This document shows, one piece after another, positions 17,054 through 27,435 of a DNA stretch of 64,000 nt (positions are counted from its first letter, which is position 1; each line of letters begins with the position of its first letter). The notes beneath the pieces were generated by a model. The model did no database searches, had not been told where the DNA came from, and saw only the letters and a list, made by a program, of their open reading frames with translations. The translations under genes were made by a program, and so were the position numbers. The DNA is taken from NCBI RefSeq assembly GCF_000297025.1, contig NZ_CAKD01000001.1, forward strand, positions 98,944 to 162,943. Direction: 5' to 3'. The DNA comes from Lactobacillus pasteurii DSM 23907 = CRBIP 24.76 (GTDB lineage Bacteria; Bacillota; Bacilli; Lactobacillales; Lactobacillaceae).

Positions 17054-17800
17054 CTAATTCACCCTAATATCGCCATCTGCCGTCGAGATATGCAAGACGT
17101 TGCGGCTATTGATCTTTTTCTTAACTGTGCCTGAATCAAAGCTTGATACACGCTTACCCTTGAAATCAAGATCACCATCCGTAGTCGTCAAGTAATACCC
17201 TGTCGCATTATTCTGACTAACTGAAATATCGCCATCAGCTGAAGAAATACTAAAGCCAGTCTTAGATGCTAGATCTAGTATATCTACATCCCCATCAGAA
17301 CTGCTTAGCTTACCGCTATCTGCGACTAATTTCCGAGCTGATACATCTCCATCTGCCAAATCAACAATCATTTGCCCAACCTTAAGATCATCAATATCTA
17401 AATCGCCATCGCTATTCTTAACGGTCAAACTAGTTAGCTTTTTAGGCACATAGACAATAATCTTTGGCTCTTCTTCAACATAGACTCCACTCTTCTTAGA
17501 ATCTGTAATCTTCAAAGTTTGGCCAATAACTTTTGCATTTATGCGTGAATCTTTTACACCCTTATAAAGCACTTCTGCCTTATTTGATTTTCTGATTTCA
17601 ACGTCCAAATCACTAACATTAATGTCGATCTTGTTAAAGGTCTTCTCAGTCAAAGTCTTAGTAATTCTGGTTTTAGCCTTATTTGTCTGGCTTGATTCAC
17701 TTGCTGGCTTTTGCACTACAACTTTATAACATCCAGATAAACTTGCACCTATACCAGCAATTAAGATAGCTGATAGGATTTTTGTTTTGAATTTAGTCAT
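17054..17800 (-). CDS. DUF4097 beta-strand repeat lipoprotein
   Basis: 248 residues. Type II signal peptide with lipobox LSGC (Cys near residue 24), so it is probably anchored to the outer face of the membrane. The rest is a right-handed beta-solenoid built from repeats of the SSxDGDIxV/STADGDIRVN kind, typical of DUF4097 proteins. GGAGGG precedes the ATG. Single gene with its own terminator. The family is often linked to cell-envelope stress, but the role is not established here. Confidence 0.85.
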   Translation of the reverse strand: MTKFKTKILSAILIAGIGASLSGCYKVVVQKPASESSQTNKAKTRITKTLTEKTFNKIDINVSDLDVEIRKSNKAEVLYKGVKDSRINAKVIGQTLKITDSKKSGVYVEEEPKIIVYVPKKLTSLTVKNSDGDLDIDDLKVGQMIVDLADGDVSARKLVADSGKLSSSDGDVDILDLASKTGFSISSADGDISVSQNNATGYYLTTTDGDLDFKGKRVSSFDSGTVKKKINSRNVLHISTADGDIRVN

Positions 17801-17849
17801 GATTTCCCTCCGAATCTATCTAACTCATCACTATCATTTTATAACAAGA

Positions 17850-17884
17850 AAACACCCCATGCATAGCATGAGGTGTTATTAGCA
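17850..17884 (-). terminator. Terminator of the maltodextrin operon
   Basis: Minus-strand hairpin AACACCTCATGC/GCATGGGGTGTT with a following T-rich stretch, downstream of malG. Confidence 0.7.
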
Positions 17885-17899
17885 TAAGCAAATATTCGA

Positions 17900-18757
17900 C
17901 TAACCCTTGTCAGCACCAGCAGTAATTCCGTTTACATAGAACTTCTGCATGAAGATGAACAAGATTGTAATAGGGATAGCAATGATTACACATCCAGCAA
18001 CGAATTGTGCAAAGTATGCAGTGGCGTTACCTTTAGCTGTGTGAACCATGTTGTAAAGTCCATAGGCAATGGTGTAGTTCTTAGCATTACCTGAAGTTGA
18101 TAAGATAATACCTGAGAAAATGAAGTCTGTCCATGGTCCGATGAAAGCTGTCAAAGCAGTGTAAACGATCATTGGCTTGGATAGGGGTAAACCAATGTTC
18201 CAGAATACTTGCCACTTGGTAGCTCCGTCGATTTCGGCAGCTTCATCTATTGCCCGGGGAATAGTGTCAAAGAATCCTTTGGCAACGTAGAAACCAAGTC
18301 CGGCACCACCTACATAAACAAGGAGCAAACCGCCTAAGTTAAGCATGTTCAAACCTTTTAAGATGTAGTACAAAGCGATCATAGACATGAAGCCTGGGAA
18401 CATTCCTAAAACCAAAGCAATTTGCAAGAATGGCTTTCTAAGCTTGAAACGTAATCTTGATAATACGTAGGCAACTGTGATTGTTAAGAATGTTGAAATT
18501 ACCATTGAAGCTAAAGAGATAATCAAAGTATTGATAATCCAGTTGACGAATGGATACTGAGGATTAGTAAAGATTCCAACATAGTTTTTCAGAGTGAATT
18601 GTTCAGGCCAGAAGGTTGAAACAAATCCAGTGTCGTTATATGAAAAGCTGGCTAAGATGATCCATACAATTGGTAAAATCCAAAGAACTGCCAAAATAGT
18701 TAAGAGGATATACCGGAAGATCAGTGAGAGCCGTCTTTGATTTGAATATGACTTCAT
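17900..18757 (-). CDS. malG: Maltodextrin ABC transporter permease MalG-like
   Basis: 285 residues, six membrane segments. The EAA loop that contacts the ATPase is EAAEIDGATKWQVFWNIGLP near residues 190-209. It pairs with the MalF-like protein encoded 6 bp upstream. Together with MalE and MsmK it forms a carbohydrate uptake-1 (CUT1) importer for maltose and maltodextrins. Last gene of the operon, followed by a hairpin at 17853-17880. Confidence 0.93.
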   Translation of the reverse strand: MKSYSNQRRLSLIFRYILLTILAVLWILPIVWIILASFSYNDTGFVSTFWPEQFTLKNYVGIFTNPQYPFVNWIINTLIISLASMVISTFLTITVAYVLSRLRFKLRKPFLQIALVLGMFPGFMSMIALYYILKGLNMLNLGGLLLVYVGGAGLGFYVAKGFFDTIPRAIDEAAEIDGATKWQVFWNIGLPLSKPMIVYTALTAFIGPWTDFIFSGIILSTSGNAKNYTIAYGLYNMVHTAKGNATAYFAQFVAGCVIIAIPITILFIFMQKFYVNGITAGADKG

Positions 18758-18763
18758 GTTCTA

Positions 18764-20122
18764 TTAGCCCTCCTTGAAAGCATTAGTACGTCTATATGCG
18801 ATTAATGAGAATGTCGCACTAATGATAAAGATTAAAATACCTAATACCGCAGATGCGTTGTAACGTTGTTCCTGACCGAATGTCAAGTTGTACAACCACG
18901 TTACTAGCAAGTCGGTTGAACCCGCACCGTTGTAGTTATTGTTCATTGGTGCACCACCAGTCAACAGGAAGATAACATTGAAGTTGTTGATGTTACCGAT
19001 GAATTGTTGAATCAATGATGGAGCCATTACGAATAGAATTTGTGGGAAAGTGATTGAACGGAAAATTTGTACGGCGTTGGCACCATCGATTCTTGCAGCT
19101 TCAATTTGATCTTGGGGTAAGTTTTGAATAATCGCAGTTGAAACTAACATAGAAACTGGGATACCAATCCACATGTTAACAATAATTACCGTAATACGAG
19201 CCATCAATGGTGAAGCTTGGTTATCAATAAAGTGAATTGGGTGGCTAATCCAACCAAGGTTCATCAAAATACCGTTTAAAGCACCTTGGTAGTCCAAGAA
19301 TTGTGCCATCATCAATAAGGAGACAAATTGAGGCACAGCCCAAACAATAACGAATATTGTTCTCCAAAATCCCTTATGCTTAATACCCTTAGATTCGATC
19401 AAGAGAGCTAACAACACGCCAAAGAAGAAAGTGGTTGCTGTAGCAGCTACGGCCCAAATTAGAGTCCATCCTAATACTGGGAAGAAAGTACCTGCTAATT
19501 CACCATTAAGCACGTTTCCAAATGCCTTGAAGGCAGTCCATGAAAAGGCGATTGGGTGTTGGCGATCGTAGTTAGTGAAGGCCATTGAAATCATGAACAG
19601 AGTTGGCAAAATGTTGAAGAATAAGATACCTAATACAGGCAATACCATCAAAGTGGTATGTAATCTACCATCAAACAAGCTTGCTAATTCTTCACGGTTA
19701 GTTGCAAGATGTTCACCATCACGCTGCAGAATGTAGTTGTGACGTGTTGAACGCAAGTTGACAATGTAAAGGTAAATCATACCAATACAGATCATAATTG
19801 CTAACACACCAAAGAGCAGAATCAAAACTGAGTTAGATGGTTGTTTAGTTATATAAACGCCTTGCGCAGCGTCATATACAACTTTCTTTTCTTTAATTGT
19901 TCCTAATGTGGTTAACATGCTCAAAGCTGACGTACCACTAAAGATAAACCAAAGAATGAAGACGATTTCTGATAATAAAAGTGAAATTCCTTTTACCCAT
20001 TGTTTATTGGCAAGGGCTTGACTACCCATTATGATAAAAGATAATTTGGTAGCTGCATTTCCTTTAGTCCATACCTCTCGATAAGTCGCTTTAGGAGCTA
20101 CATGCTTTTTCTTTTTAAACAT
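18764..20122 (-). CDS. malF: Maltodextrin ABC transporter permease MalF-like
   Basis: 452 residues from ATG 20122 (AAGGAG upstream). A longer frame to 20170 lacks a binding site. A cytoplasmic basic start is followed by two N-terminal membrane segments, an intervening domain and six core segments. The EAA loop is IEAARIDGANAVQIFRSITFP. The long N-terminal extension is the MalF hallmark and separates it from MalG. Second-last gene of the operon, between malE and malG. Confidence 0.92.
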   Translation of the reverse strand: MFKKKKHVAPKATYREVWTKGNAATKLSFIIMGSQALANKQWVKGISLLLSEIVFILWFIFSGTSALSMLTTLGTIKEKKVVYDAAQGVYITKQPSNSVLILLFGVLAIMICIGMIYLYIVNLRSTRHNYILQRDGEHLATNREELASLFDGRLHTTLMVLPVLGILFFNILPTLFMISMAFTNYDRQHPIAFSWTAFKAFGNVLNGELAGTFFPVLGWTLIWAVAATATTFFFGVLLALLIESKGIKHKGFWRTIFVIVWAVPQFVSLLMMAQFLDYQGALNGILMNLGWISHPIHFIDNQASPLMARITVIIVNMWIGIPVSMLVSTAIIQNLPQDQIEAARIDGANAVQIFRSITFPQILFVMAPSLIQQFIGNINNFNVIFLLTGGAPMNNNYNGAGSTDLLVTWLYNLTFGQEQRYNASAVLGILIFIISATFSLIAYRRTNAFKEG

Positions 20123-20194
20123 AACTTCTCCTTCTCTTAAGCGAAAAGGTTGGACTAAATATTTGACCAACCTTTGCTTATGCTTTAAAACTTA

Positions 20195-21415
20195 CTATTT
20201 CTTTTCGATGTTCTTAGCAAATTTTTCAAGTTGAGCCTTGTATTGTGCAGGCTTAATCTTGCCATCGTAAGCACCACTGATTAATGGAGCTGCACCGTTC
20301 CAGAAGGCAGCCATTTGTGGAAGCTTAGGCATCAATACTGAGTTCTTACCTTGTTCGATAACTGCTTCTGCAACTGGGTCACTCTTAACTGCGCTTGATT
20401 CAACTGCTGACTTAAGAACAGGAATTTGACCAGCGTGTTCGTGAACGATCAATTGTGCCTTCTTGTTAGTAATGTATGAAGCTAATTCTGAAGCAGCCTT
20501 AGCACTCTTAGTGTGTGAGTTAACTGCGAAGCCTTCGATACCAAGGAATGCTTGCATTTGAACCTTCTTACCAGCAATAGTGATAGTTGGGTACTTAGCA
20601 ACTGCAAAGTCCTTGCCCAAGATCTTCTTGATGTTAGCAGCGTTCCAAGGACCATCTAAGATAGCTTGAGCGTTGCCCTTCTTCAATTGGTTCAAAGCGT
20701 TTGAAGTTTGCATTACACCCTTGTTGTTCTTTTGAGCTGCGAACCACTTCAAACCGTTGATACCTTCTTGTGAGTTGATAGTTGAACCCTTAAGGTCTTC
20801 ACCGTTGTCACCGTACAACTTAGTACCTGCTGAGAAGAATACTGGGTACATTACGTAAGCATTAGTAAAGTCAGTAGCAACTACACCCTTCTTAGTCAAA
20901 GTGTCCCAATCCTTAACATCGCTAGCTGAAAGCTTGGACTTGTTGTAGTAGATAGTTTGTGCTTGTTGTGCGTATGGGAATGCGTAAACCTTGCCCTTCC
21001 AAGTTACACCCTTAACAGCAACATCTACGTAGTTAGCTTTAATGTCCTTAGTAGCATCTGGTGAAAGTGGGTTGATGTAACCAGCTTCAGCCATTTGACC
21101 TAATTGGTCGTTAGGAACTTCAAATACGTCTGCGGCCTTTGAAGGGTCCTTACCAACGTCAGTCTTAGCGTTTGCTGAACCGTTAGGACTTTGAGTTACG
21201 CGAACCTTAATGTTCTTGTGAGTCTTTTGGAAGTCCTTTACGATGTCCTTGTAGTATGATACTTGTTCAGTATCTACCCAAAGAGTCAAGTTTGCCTTTT
21301 CATCACTGCTCTTGCTGCTTGATGATGAATCTGATGATCCATTTGAACAAGCTGCTAATGAAAGTGCTGCTAATGCAGCTGTACTACCCAAAGCTAATTT
21401 TTTCCAAAACTTCAT
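20195..21415 (-). CDS. malE: Maltodextrin-binding lipoprotein MalE-like
   Basis: 406 residues from the ATG at 21415 (AGGAGG upstream). Lipoprotein signal with lipobox LAAC and a Ser-rich linker, so it is tethered outside the membrane. The body is a type I solute-binding protein (NLTLWVDTEQ, YNKSKLS, AILDGPWNAANIKK). It captures maltose and maltodextrins and delivers them to MalFG. Codon use suggests high expression. An 89-bp gap separates it from msmK, room for an internal processing or regulatory site. Confidence 0.93.
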   Translation of the reverse strand: MKFWKKLALGSTAALAALSLAACSNGSSDSSSSSKSSDEKANLTLWVDTEQVSYYKDIVKDFQKTHKNIKVRVTQSPNGSANAKTDVGKDPSKAADVFEVPNDQLGQMAEAGYINPLSPDATKDIKANYVDVAVKGVTWKGKVYAFPYAQQAQTIYYNKSKLSASDVKDWDTLTKKGVVATDFTNAYVMYPVFFSAGTKLYGDNGEDLKGSTINSQEGINGLKWFAAQKNNKGVMQTSNALNQLKKGNAQAILDGPWNAANIKKILGKDFAVAKYPTITIAGKKVQMQAFLGIEGFAVNSHTKSAKAASELASYITNKKAQLIVHEHAGQIPVLKSAVESSAVKSDPVAEAVIEQGKNSVLMPKLPQMAAFWNGAAPLISGAYDGKIKPAQYKAQLEKFAKNIEKK

Positions 21416-21504
21416 GATTTTCCTCCTAAAAATCAATAAATATTCTTACTCTTACTAACGCAGTTACATTCTGCTATTTGTAAGCTTTAATTAAATACCT
21501 CGGC

Positions 21505-22611
21505 TTAGTTTACGATTGCCTCGGTGGTATCCTTGTCGAAGAAGTGAGCCTTGTTAACATCAAAGCCCATCTTCACCTTGTCGCCAGGCTTGTGGTAATC
21601 ACGAGCGTTCACAATAGCAACAAATTCAGTTCCGTTGATCTTTTGGTAGAGCTGAATAGTTGCACCCAAAAGTTCTGAAACGACAACTTCTGATTCAATT
21701 ACAGCGTCTGGCCAAGTTTCAAGGAAGGCCTCTTCGGAGTGAATGTCTTCTGGACGAATTCCGAATACTAGATCCTTGTCAGCGTAACCCTTGTCTTCAA
21801 GCATTTTGGCCTTACCAGATGGGATAGCGATATCTAATCCCTTACCGTCAGAAATGCGACCGTCTTTGTAGTGAACGTTAAAGAAGTTCATTTGTGGCGA
21901 TCCGATAAAGCCGGCTACGAACATGTTTACTGGCTTGTTGTAAACTTCAAGCGGGGTGCCGATTTGTTGTACCTTACCTACTGACATAACGACAACTCTG
22001 TCTGCCAAAGTCATGGCTTCAGTTTGGTCGTGAGTTACGTAGATAGTAGTAGTTCCAAGTCTTTGGTGAAGCTTGGCAATTTCAGCACGCATTGATACAC
22101 GAAGCTTTGCATCTAGGTTTGACAAAGGTTCGTCCATCAAGAAGATAGGTGCGTCACGCACGATCGCACGTCCCAAAGCTACACGCTGTCTTTGACCACC
22201 GGAAAGTTCACCTGGCTTTTTGTCAAGGTAATCTTCCAAGCCTAAGATCTTAGCAGCATTCTTCACTCTCTTGTCGATTTCATCTTTTGCGTAGTGACGA
22301 AGCTTCAAACCAAAGGCCATGTTGTCGTAAATGGTCATGTGTGGGTACAAAGCGTAGTTCTGGAATACCATCGCAATGTCGCGGTCCTTTGGAGCCACAT
22401 CGTTCATTACTTTGTGGTCAATTTCCAAAGTACCTTCTGAGATGTCTTCAAGTCCAGCAACCATTCTCAAGGTAGTTGACTTACCACAACCGGAAGGACC
22501 AACGAAAACGATGAATTCCTTTTCCTTAATGTGCAAATCAAAGTCATTTACTGAGTTTCTGTCATTTCCTGGATATCGTTTATAGATATGATTTAAATCA
22601 ACTTCAACCAT
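21505..22611 (-). CDS. msmK: Sugar ABC transporter ATPase MsmK/MalK
   Basis: 368 residues. Walker A GPSGCGKS at 38-45, signature LSGGQRQRV at 136-144, Walker B FLMDEP near 157-162. The C-terminal OB-fold regulatory domain of CUT1 ATPases contains FGIRPEDIH. It energises MalFG. Its position directly after pgmB in the same operon makes it the dedicated ATPase of this importer. In lactobacilli such ATPases can serve several importers. Confidence 0.94.
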   Translation of the reverse strand: MVEVDLNHIYKRYPGNDRNSVNDFDLHIKEKEFIVFVGPSGCGKSTTLRMVAGLEDISEGTLEIDHKVMNDVAPKDRDIAMVFQNYALYPHMTIYDNMAFGLKLRHYAKDEIDKRVKNAAKILGLEDYLDKKPGELSGGQRQRVALGRAIVRDAPIFLMDEPLSNLDAKLRVSMRAEIAKLHQRLGTTTIYVTHDQTEAMTLADRVVVMSVGKVQQIGTPLEVYNKPVNMFVAGFIGSPQMNFFNVHYKDGRISDGKGLDIAIPSGKAKMLEDKGYADKDLVFGIRPEDIHSEEAFLETWPDAVIESEVVVSELLGATIQLYQKINGTEFVAIVNARDYHKPGDKVKMGFDVNKAHFFDKDTTEAIVN

Positions 22612-22618
22612 AGGCTCC

Positions 22619-23287
22619 CTACTTTCTCTTACTACTAAATACTTCCGTTATTTGCTTTAAGTCTAGTTCAGCCGTAGTTGGAACAATGTAGTCGGCTTCT
22701 TTCAAAAGTTCGCTGTCACCAATTCCAACTGCAAATTGCTTAGCTGCCTTGATTGATGCAACACCAGCTGCTGCATCTTCAAAGCTGACCACTTCGTCTG
22801 CTTCAAGGCCTAAGATTTCTTGTGCCTTGATGTAGATTTCTGGATCTGGCTTACCCTTGCTTAAGGTTGCTGGATCAACAATGCCATCGAATTGTCCCAT
22901 GATTCCCAACTTGTTAAGAATCTTTGGTGCATTCTTAGAAGCTGACGCAATTGCCATCTTCAATCCTTGCTCTTTAGCATCTGCCAATAATTTAGGAATT
23001 CCTGGCAAAATATCTTCAGGAGTCATTGTTTCAACTTGTTCGAGGAACTTAGCATTCTTTTCAGCTGCAAACTTTTCTTTTTCTGCTTCTGAATACTTGT
23101 CTTCTTGACCGCCATATTTCAAGATCAATTCCAATGAATCCATTCTTGAAAGTCCTCGTAAGCCATCAAGTTGAGCATCAGTTAAAGTAATGCCTAATTC
23201 TTTGGCTAAGTTGTTCCATGCCCCTAGATGGAATTTAGCTGAGTTAGTCAAAACTCCATCAAGATCGAATAACAATCCTTTAAGCAT
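22619..23287 (-). CDS. pgmB: Beta-phosphoglucomutase
   Basis: 222 residues from ATG 23287, overlapping the maltose phosphorylase stop by 8 bp with GGAAGG upstream. HAD superfamily: nucleophile DLDGV (Asp8, Asp10), cap domain, SASKNAP, and acidic motif SFEDAAAGV. It converts beta-glucose 1-phosphate, made by the adjacent maltose phosphorylase, to glucose 6-phosphate for glycolysis. Translational coupling with mapA fits the shared pathway. Confidence 0.95.
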   Translation of the reverse strand: MLKGLLFDLDGVLTNSAKFHLGAWNNLAKELGITLTDAQLDGLRGLSRMDSLELILKYGGQEDKYSEAEKEKFAAEKNAKFLEQVETMTPEDILPGIPKLLADAKEQGLKMAIASASKNAPKILNKLGIMGQFDGIVDPATLSKGKPDPEIYIKAQEILGLEADEVVSFEDAAAGVASIKAAKQFAVGIGDSELLKEADYIVPTTAELDLKQITEVFSSKRK

Positions 23288-25547
23288 TGATTGTTTCACC
23301 TTCCTTAAGTTCTACTTCCTTACCGCTTACTAGAACTGGTAAGTTTTCACCCTTGATCAAAGTCAACTTGCTGCCAGCTTGATCAACTTCTACTTGGATC
23401 AAACGATCGCGGTAGTTAATCTTAAAGCTGTACTTATTCCAGTCATCAGGAATAAATGGCTTGAAGCTCAATTGGTCGTTGTTGTAACGCATTCCAGCAA
23501 AACCTTGAACGATTGCCAACCATGAACCACTCATAGAAGTGATATGCAAGCCATCAACAGTATCGTTATTGTAGTTGTCAAGGTCAAGACGAGCTGTTCT
23601 TTGGTACAATTCAACAGCCTTTTCCTTCTTGCCAAGTTCTGCTGCCAAGATTGAGTGAATACATGGAGAAAGTGAACTTTCGTGAACTGTCAATGGTTCG
23701 TAGAAGTCGAAGTTCTTTTCCTTTTGTTCCATAGTGTATTCATCATTCAAGAAGTAGATACCTTGCAAAACATCAGCTTGCTTGATAAATGGTGATCTCA
23801 AGATCTTGTCCCATGACCAGTGTTGGTTAATTGGACGTTGACCTTCAGGAATTGAGCTTACTGGACGAATGTCTTTGTCTAAGAAGTCATCTTGTTGCAA
23901 GAAGATTCCTAAGTTCTTGTCTTCGCCCAAGTACATGTTGTCAACAATGTCTTGCCACTTAGCCTTTTCTTCTTCAGTTACGTTTACTCTCTTTTGAGCT
24001 TCTTCAGTAGCCTTAGGCAAACGTTCCAAAGTGTACTTGATCAACCATCTTGCCATGGTGTTAGTGAACCAGTTGTTGTTGACGTTGTTTTCGTATTCAT
24101 TTGGACCAGTTACGCCGTGAATTACGTACTTGTTGCGCCACTTAGAGAAGTGAACGCGGTCTGCCCAAAAGCGTGCAGTTCCAACCAAGACGTCCATACC
24201 TTCATCTTTGACGTAAGATTCATCACCAGTGTAGTTAGTGTATTGGTAGATGGCAAATGGGATATCTGCGTTACGGTGAATTTCTTCAAAAGTAATTTCC
24301 CATTCGTTGTGGCATTCAACACCAGTGAAAGTTACCATTGGGAACAATGCACCTGCTAAGCCCTGTTGCTTAGCGTTGTGGTAAGCACCTTCCAATTGGT
24401 CGTGACGGTATTGAAGCAAAGCCTTAGTTACTTCTGGCTTAGTGATGCCTAAGTACATTGGAACAATGTAAGCTTCTGTATCCCAGTAAGTTGCACCGCC
24501 GTACTTTTCACCAGTAAAGCCCTTAGGGCCAACGTTAAGTCTTTCGTCTTCGCCGTAGTAAGTCATGAAGAGTTGCAAGATGTTGAAGCGGATACCTTGT
24601 TGAGCAGCTTCGTCACCTGCGATTACTACATCACTCATGTCCCAACGCTTTTGCCATGCTGCAGTATGGTCTGCCAAGTTTTCTTCAAAAGTCTTGCTTT
24701 GCAATTGAGCCATCAATTCTGAAGCCTTAGCCTTTTGATCTTCATCTGCTACATCGCGGCTAGTAACAACAATTACGTCCTTTTCAACTTCGTAGCTTTC
24801 GCCTTCTGCTAAGTGGATTGCAAAAGTTTCTGCTAATTTTGCTTCTTGGCTAGCTACTTCAGTAGTAACTGCTTGACCTTCATGACGCAAGCTTTCCTTA
24901 AGCAAAACTGTAAATTGTGGAACGCCAAAGTTGTTTTCCTTAGTCTTGACTTGGATAGTTCTTGCTTCTTGATCTTCTTCAATTGGCAGCCAGAAGTATT
25001 CATCGTAGTTACTGTCTTCGTTGACAACCTTGCCATCTAAAGTAGATTTGTATTCGATGTGTGCTTCACCTGAAAGAACAGTGGCCTTAACCTTGATTAA
25101 AGCTGCTTCTTTCAAAGTAATATGAAGGAATCTTTCAAATTCAAATTTTACTTTGACATCTTTGCCTTCATAAATGAAGCTTCTAGTCAACAAACCTTGG
25201 TGCATATCAAGTGACAATTCAAAGTCGCTGAAGTTAACCTTAGCTAAGTCTAACTTTTCGTCATTGATTGTGATTTCCAAACCAATAAAGCTTGGGGCGT
25301 TGATACTTTTACCAAAGTATTCTGGATAACCATTCTTCCACCAACCAACACGAGTCTTGTCAGGGAACCAAACACCTGCTAGGTAAGTTCCTTGAAGGCT
25401 GTCGCCTGAGTAGCCTTCTTCGAAGTTTCCTCTAAGACCCATATAGTCGTTACCAATTGCAGTCATACTCTCTTGCAATCGTTTGTCTTCTTCTTTAAAT
25501 TGATGAGTTACAACCCGCCAAGGGTCGATTTCAAAAATTCGTTTCAT
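23280..25547 (-). CDS. mapA: Maltose phosphorylase (GH65)
   Basis: 755 residues from ATG 25547 ([10 protein letters not shown], the family's usual start); two earlier in-frame ATG/GTG codons are less likely. The GH65 barrel contains [10 protein letters not shown], whose Glu484 is the expected general acid, and [11 protein letters not shown]. It phosphorolyses maltose to beta-glucose 1-phosphate and glucose in the cytoplasm. First gene of a segment mapA-pgmB-msmK-malEFG, behind a promoter with cre-like and MalR-like sites at 25589-25659. Confidence 0.96.
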   Translation of the reverse strand: MKRIFEIDPWRVVTHQFKEEDKRLQESMTAIGNDYMGLRGNFEEGYSGDSLQGTYLAGVWFPDKTRVGWWKNGYPEYFGKSINAPSFIGLEITINDEKLDLAKVNFSDFELSLDMHQGLLTRSFIYEGKDVKVKFEFERFLHITLKEAALIKVKATVLSGEAHIEYKSTLDGKVVNEDSNYDEYFWLPIEEDQEARTIQVKTKENNFGVPQFTVLLKESLRHEGQAVTTEVASQEAKLAETFAIHLAEGESYEVEKDVIVVTSRDVADEDQKAKASELMAQLQSKTFEENLADHTAAWQKRWDMSDVVIAGDEAAQQGIRFNILQLFMTYYGEDERLNVGPKGFTGEKYGGATYWDTEAYIVPMYLGITKPEVTKALLQYRHDQLEGAYHNAKQQGLAGALFPMVTFTGVECHNEWEITFEEIHRNADIPFAIYQYTNYTGDESYVKDEGMDVLVGTARFWADRVHFSKWRNKYVIHGVTGPNEYENNVNNNWFTNTMARWLIKYTLERLPKATEEAQKRVNVTEEEKAKWQDIVDNMYLGEDKNLGIFLQQDDFLDKDIRPVSSIPEGQRPINQHWSWDKILRSPFIKQADVLQGIYFLNDEYTMEQKEKNFDFYEPLTVHESSLSPCIHSILAAELGKKEKAVELYQRTARLDLDNYNNDTVDGLHITSMSGSWLAIVQGFAGMRYNNDQLSFKPFIPDDWNKYSFKINYRDRLIQVEVDQAGSKLTLIKGENLPVLVSGKEVELKEGETINA

Positions 25548-25588
25548 TATATCTTTATTCTCCATCGGACTCATTTGTTTACGGTTTT

Positions 25589-25659
25589 ATTATGTACTAG
25601 CTGAAAACGCTTTACAATAGGAAAACGACTGTTACCGGTATCAGAAAAAAGCGTTTACA
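25589..25659 (-). promoter_or_regulatory. mapA promoter with cre-like and MalR-like sites
   Basis: Minus strand: -35 TTGTAA (25612-25617), 17-bp spacer, -10 CATAAT (25589-25594). A cre-like TGTAAAGCGTTTTCA (25602-25616) overlaps the -35 box. A second, TGTAAACGCTTTTTT, is at 25645-25659. Between them is GATACCGGTAAC (25632-25643), like the sites upstream of the GH13 gene at 29133-29177. This suggests CcpA repression plus MalR control. Confidence 0.65.
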
Positions 25660-25670
25660 AAAGATAAGTG

Positions 25671-25698
25671 CAAAAAAAGGCGCTGTGGCGCCTTTTCT
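25671..25698 (-). terminator. Terminator after neopullulanase
   Basis: Stem AAAGGCGCC/GGCGCCTTTT with flanking A/T runs, immediately after the stop at 25705, separating the two halves of the maltodextrin cluster. Confidence 0.8.
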
Positions 25699-25704
25699 GC
25701 ATTT

Positions 25705-27423
25705 TTATTCAAATACAATGGCAAAACCATCACAAGCTAGCTTGCCATCAACCAAGTTCTGACTCAAAACGGCGTTTTCCTTGAATTCATGGGCTTTGTC
25801 GGTGGTATTGAAGTAAGCAGTGATCTTTTCATCACCGGTTCTTTCTACCTTAATTAGGCCTGAATTTGTTACAGACATAACAATGTCGCCATGACCTAAG
25901 GTTGAGTGACTATTTCTGAATTCAATCAAGTCGTGAACACGATGCCATACTGGTCCATCGATCTTGTCCCAGTCCATTGGCTTGCGGCAGTCTGGATCGT
26001 TATCGCCGCTCATACCCATTTCTGTACCATAGTAGATACATGGAGAGCCTGGTTGCATAAACATGAAGCAGACAGCTTGCAAGGCTAAATCTTGATTGCC
26101 ATTAGCAACAGTCAAGATTCTGGCTGTATCATGTGAGTCAAGCATGTTCATCATTGCATGGTTAGTGTTGTCGCGGTAGAGCATTAATTGATCAGTTAAA
26201 TGTTCAGTCAAATCTTGAGCTGACATCTTCTTTTGGAAGAAGTGATCTTCAATTTGCAAAGTATATGGGTAATTCATTACGCCAGTAAATTCATCCCCAT
26301 TAAGCCAAGGTCTAGCTGAGTGCCAAATTTCCCCAACAATATAGAAGTCTGGCTTGATTGCAACTAGAGCATCGTGGAATTTTCTCCAGAAGTGGTGGTC
26401 GACTTCGTTAGCAACATCAAGTCTCCAAGCGTCAATGTCAAAGTACTTCACCCAGTAAGTTGCAATGTTTAATAGGAAGTCTTGCACCTCCTTGTTAGCA
26501 GTATTGAGCTTAGGCATATGTGGCTCAAAGGCAAAAGTTTCAAATGGTGCATCGCCTTCGCCCTTGCTTGGATCGCGGTATGGCTCAACTGGGAAGGAAT
26601 TGATGTGGAACCAATCTACAAAGCGAGACTTTTCGCCATTTTCTACAACATCTTGCCATTGCATTGACTTATAGCCTAAGTGATTAAAGACTGCGTCAAG
26701 CATTACTTTCATTCCACGCTTGTGGGCTTCACTGACCAACTTGCTAAACAAGTCCTTGTCGCCGAAGTTTGGATCGATTTCCAAGTAGTCGATTGTGTCG
26801 TACTTGTGGTTGGAGCTAGCCTTAAAGACAGGGCAGAAGTAAATACCGCTAACGCCTAAACTCTTAAGGTAGTCCAAGTGATCAATCACCCCTTGCAAGT
26901 CTCCTCCATAGTAGTCTTCTCTGCCAGGATGGTCTTCTGGATTCCAAGCCTTAACACCTGCTGGGTCATTAGACTTGTCGCCATTAGCAAAACGTTCTGG
27001 GAAAATTTGGTACCAAACAGTATCGCTAACCCAGCTAGGAGTCTTGACCATATCAATGTCATGCAAGTATGGAACCTTGAAGTAAGAGCTATCTGCTAGC
27101 AAATTCTTTTGGCTGAATTCGCTAATGCCGCGGTCACCTAAAATTACGCGTTCGCCATTTTGGTCAACAACTTCAAAAGTGTACTTCAAGCGGTGATATG
27201 GAGCAGTCAAAGTAGCTGCCCAGTGGTCGCTGACTTGTCCTTGGCCGCTTTTGGTCAACTTAATTGATTGATCAGTTTCAGGTGATAAATAGTTATCAGT
27301 ATAATGGGCAATAATTTCCTTAATGTCGCCCTTAGCAGTATGTACTCTTACTCGTACATGACTGTGATCAACTACAAAACAATCTTCGCTTTCTGTTCTG
27401 TGACGTAATGCTGCTAGTTGCAT
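25705..27423 (-). CDS. Neopullulanase/maltogenic amylase (GH13_20)
   Basis: 572 residues. An N-terminal domain of about 120 residues (CBM34-like) precedes the GH13 barrel. The barrel motifs are DAVFNH, WRLDVANEV with the nucleophile Asp, VGEIWH with the acid Glu, and LDSHDT. This architecture is that of cyclomaltodextrinase/neopullulanase. It lacks a signal peptide, so it works on imported maltodextrins or cyclodextrins in the cytoplasm. It starts 12 bp after the upstream GH13_31 gene. Confidence 0.9.
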   Translation of the reverse strand: MQLAALRHRTESEDCFVVDHSHVRVRVHTAKGDIKEIIAHYTDNYLSPETDQSIKLTKSGQGQVSDHWAATLTAPYHRLKYTFEVVDQNGERVILGDRGISEFSQKNLLADSSYFKVPYLHDIDMVKTPSWVSDTVWYQIFPERFANGDKSNDPAGVKAWNPEDHPGREDYYGGDLQGVIDHLDYLKSLGVSGIYFCPVFKASSNHKYDTIDYLEIDPNFGDKDLFSKLVSEAHKRGMKVMLDAVFNHLGYKSMQWQDVVENGEKSRFVDWFHINSFPVEPYRDPSKGEGDAPFETFAFEPHMPKLNTANKEVQDFLLNIATYWVKYFDIDAWRLDVANEVDHHFWRKFHDALVAIKPDFYIVGEIWHSARPWLNGDEFTGVMNYPYTLQIEDHFFQKKMSAQDLTEHLTDQLMLYRDNTNHAMMNMLDSHDTARILTVANGNQDLALQAVCFMFMQPGSPCIYYGTEMGMSGDNDPDCRKPMDWDKIDGPVWHRVHDLIEFRNSHSTLGHGDIVMSVTNSGLIKVERTGDEKITAYFNTTDKAHEFKENAVLSQNLVDGKLACDGFAIVFE

Positions 27424-27435
27424 TTGAATAATTAC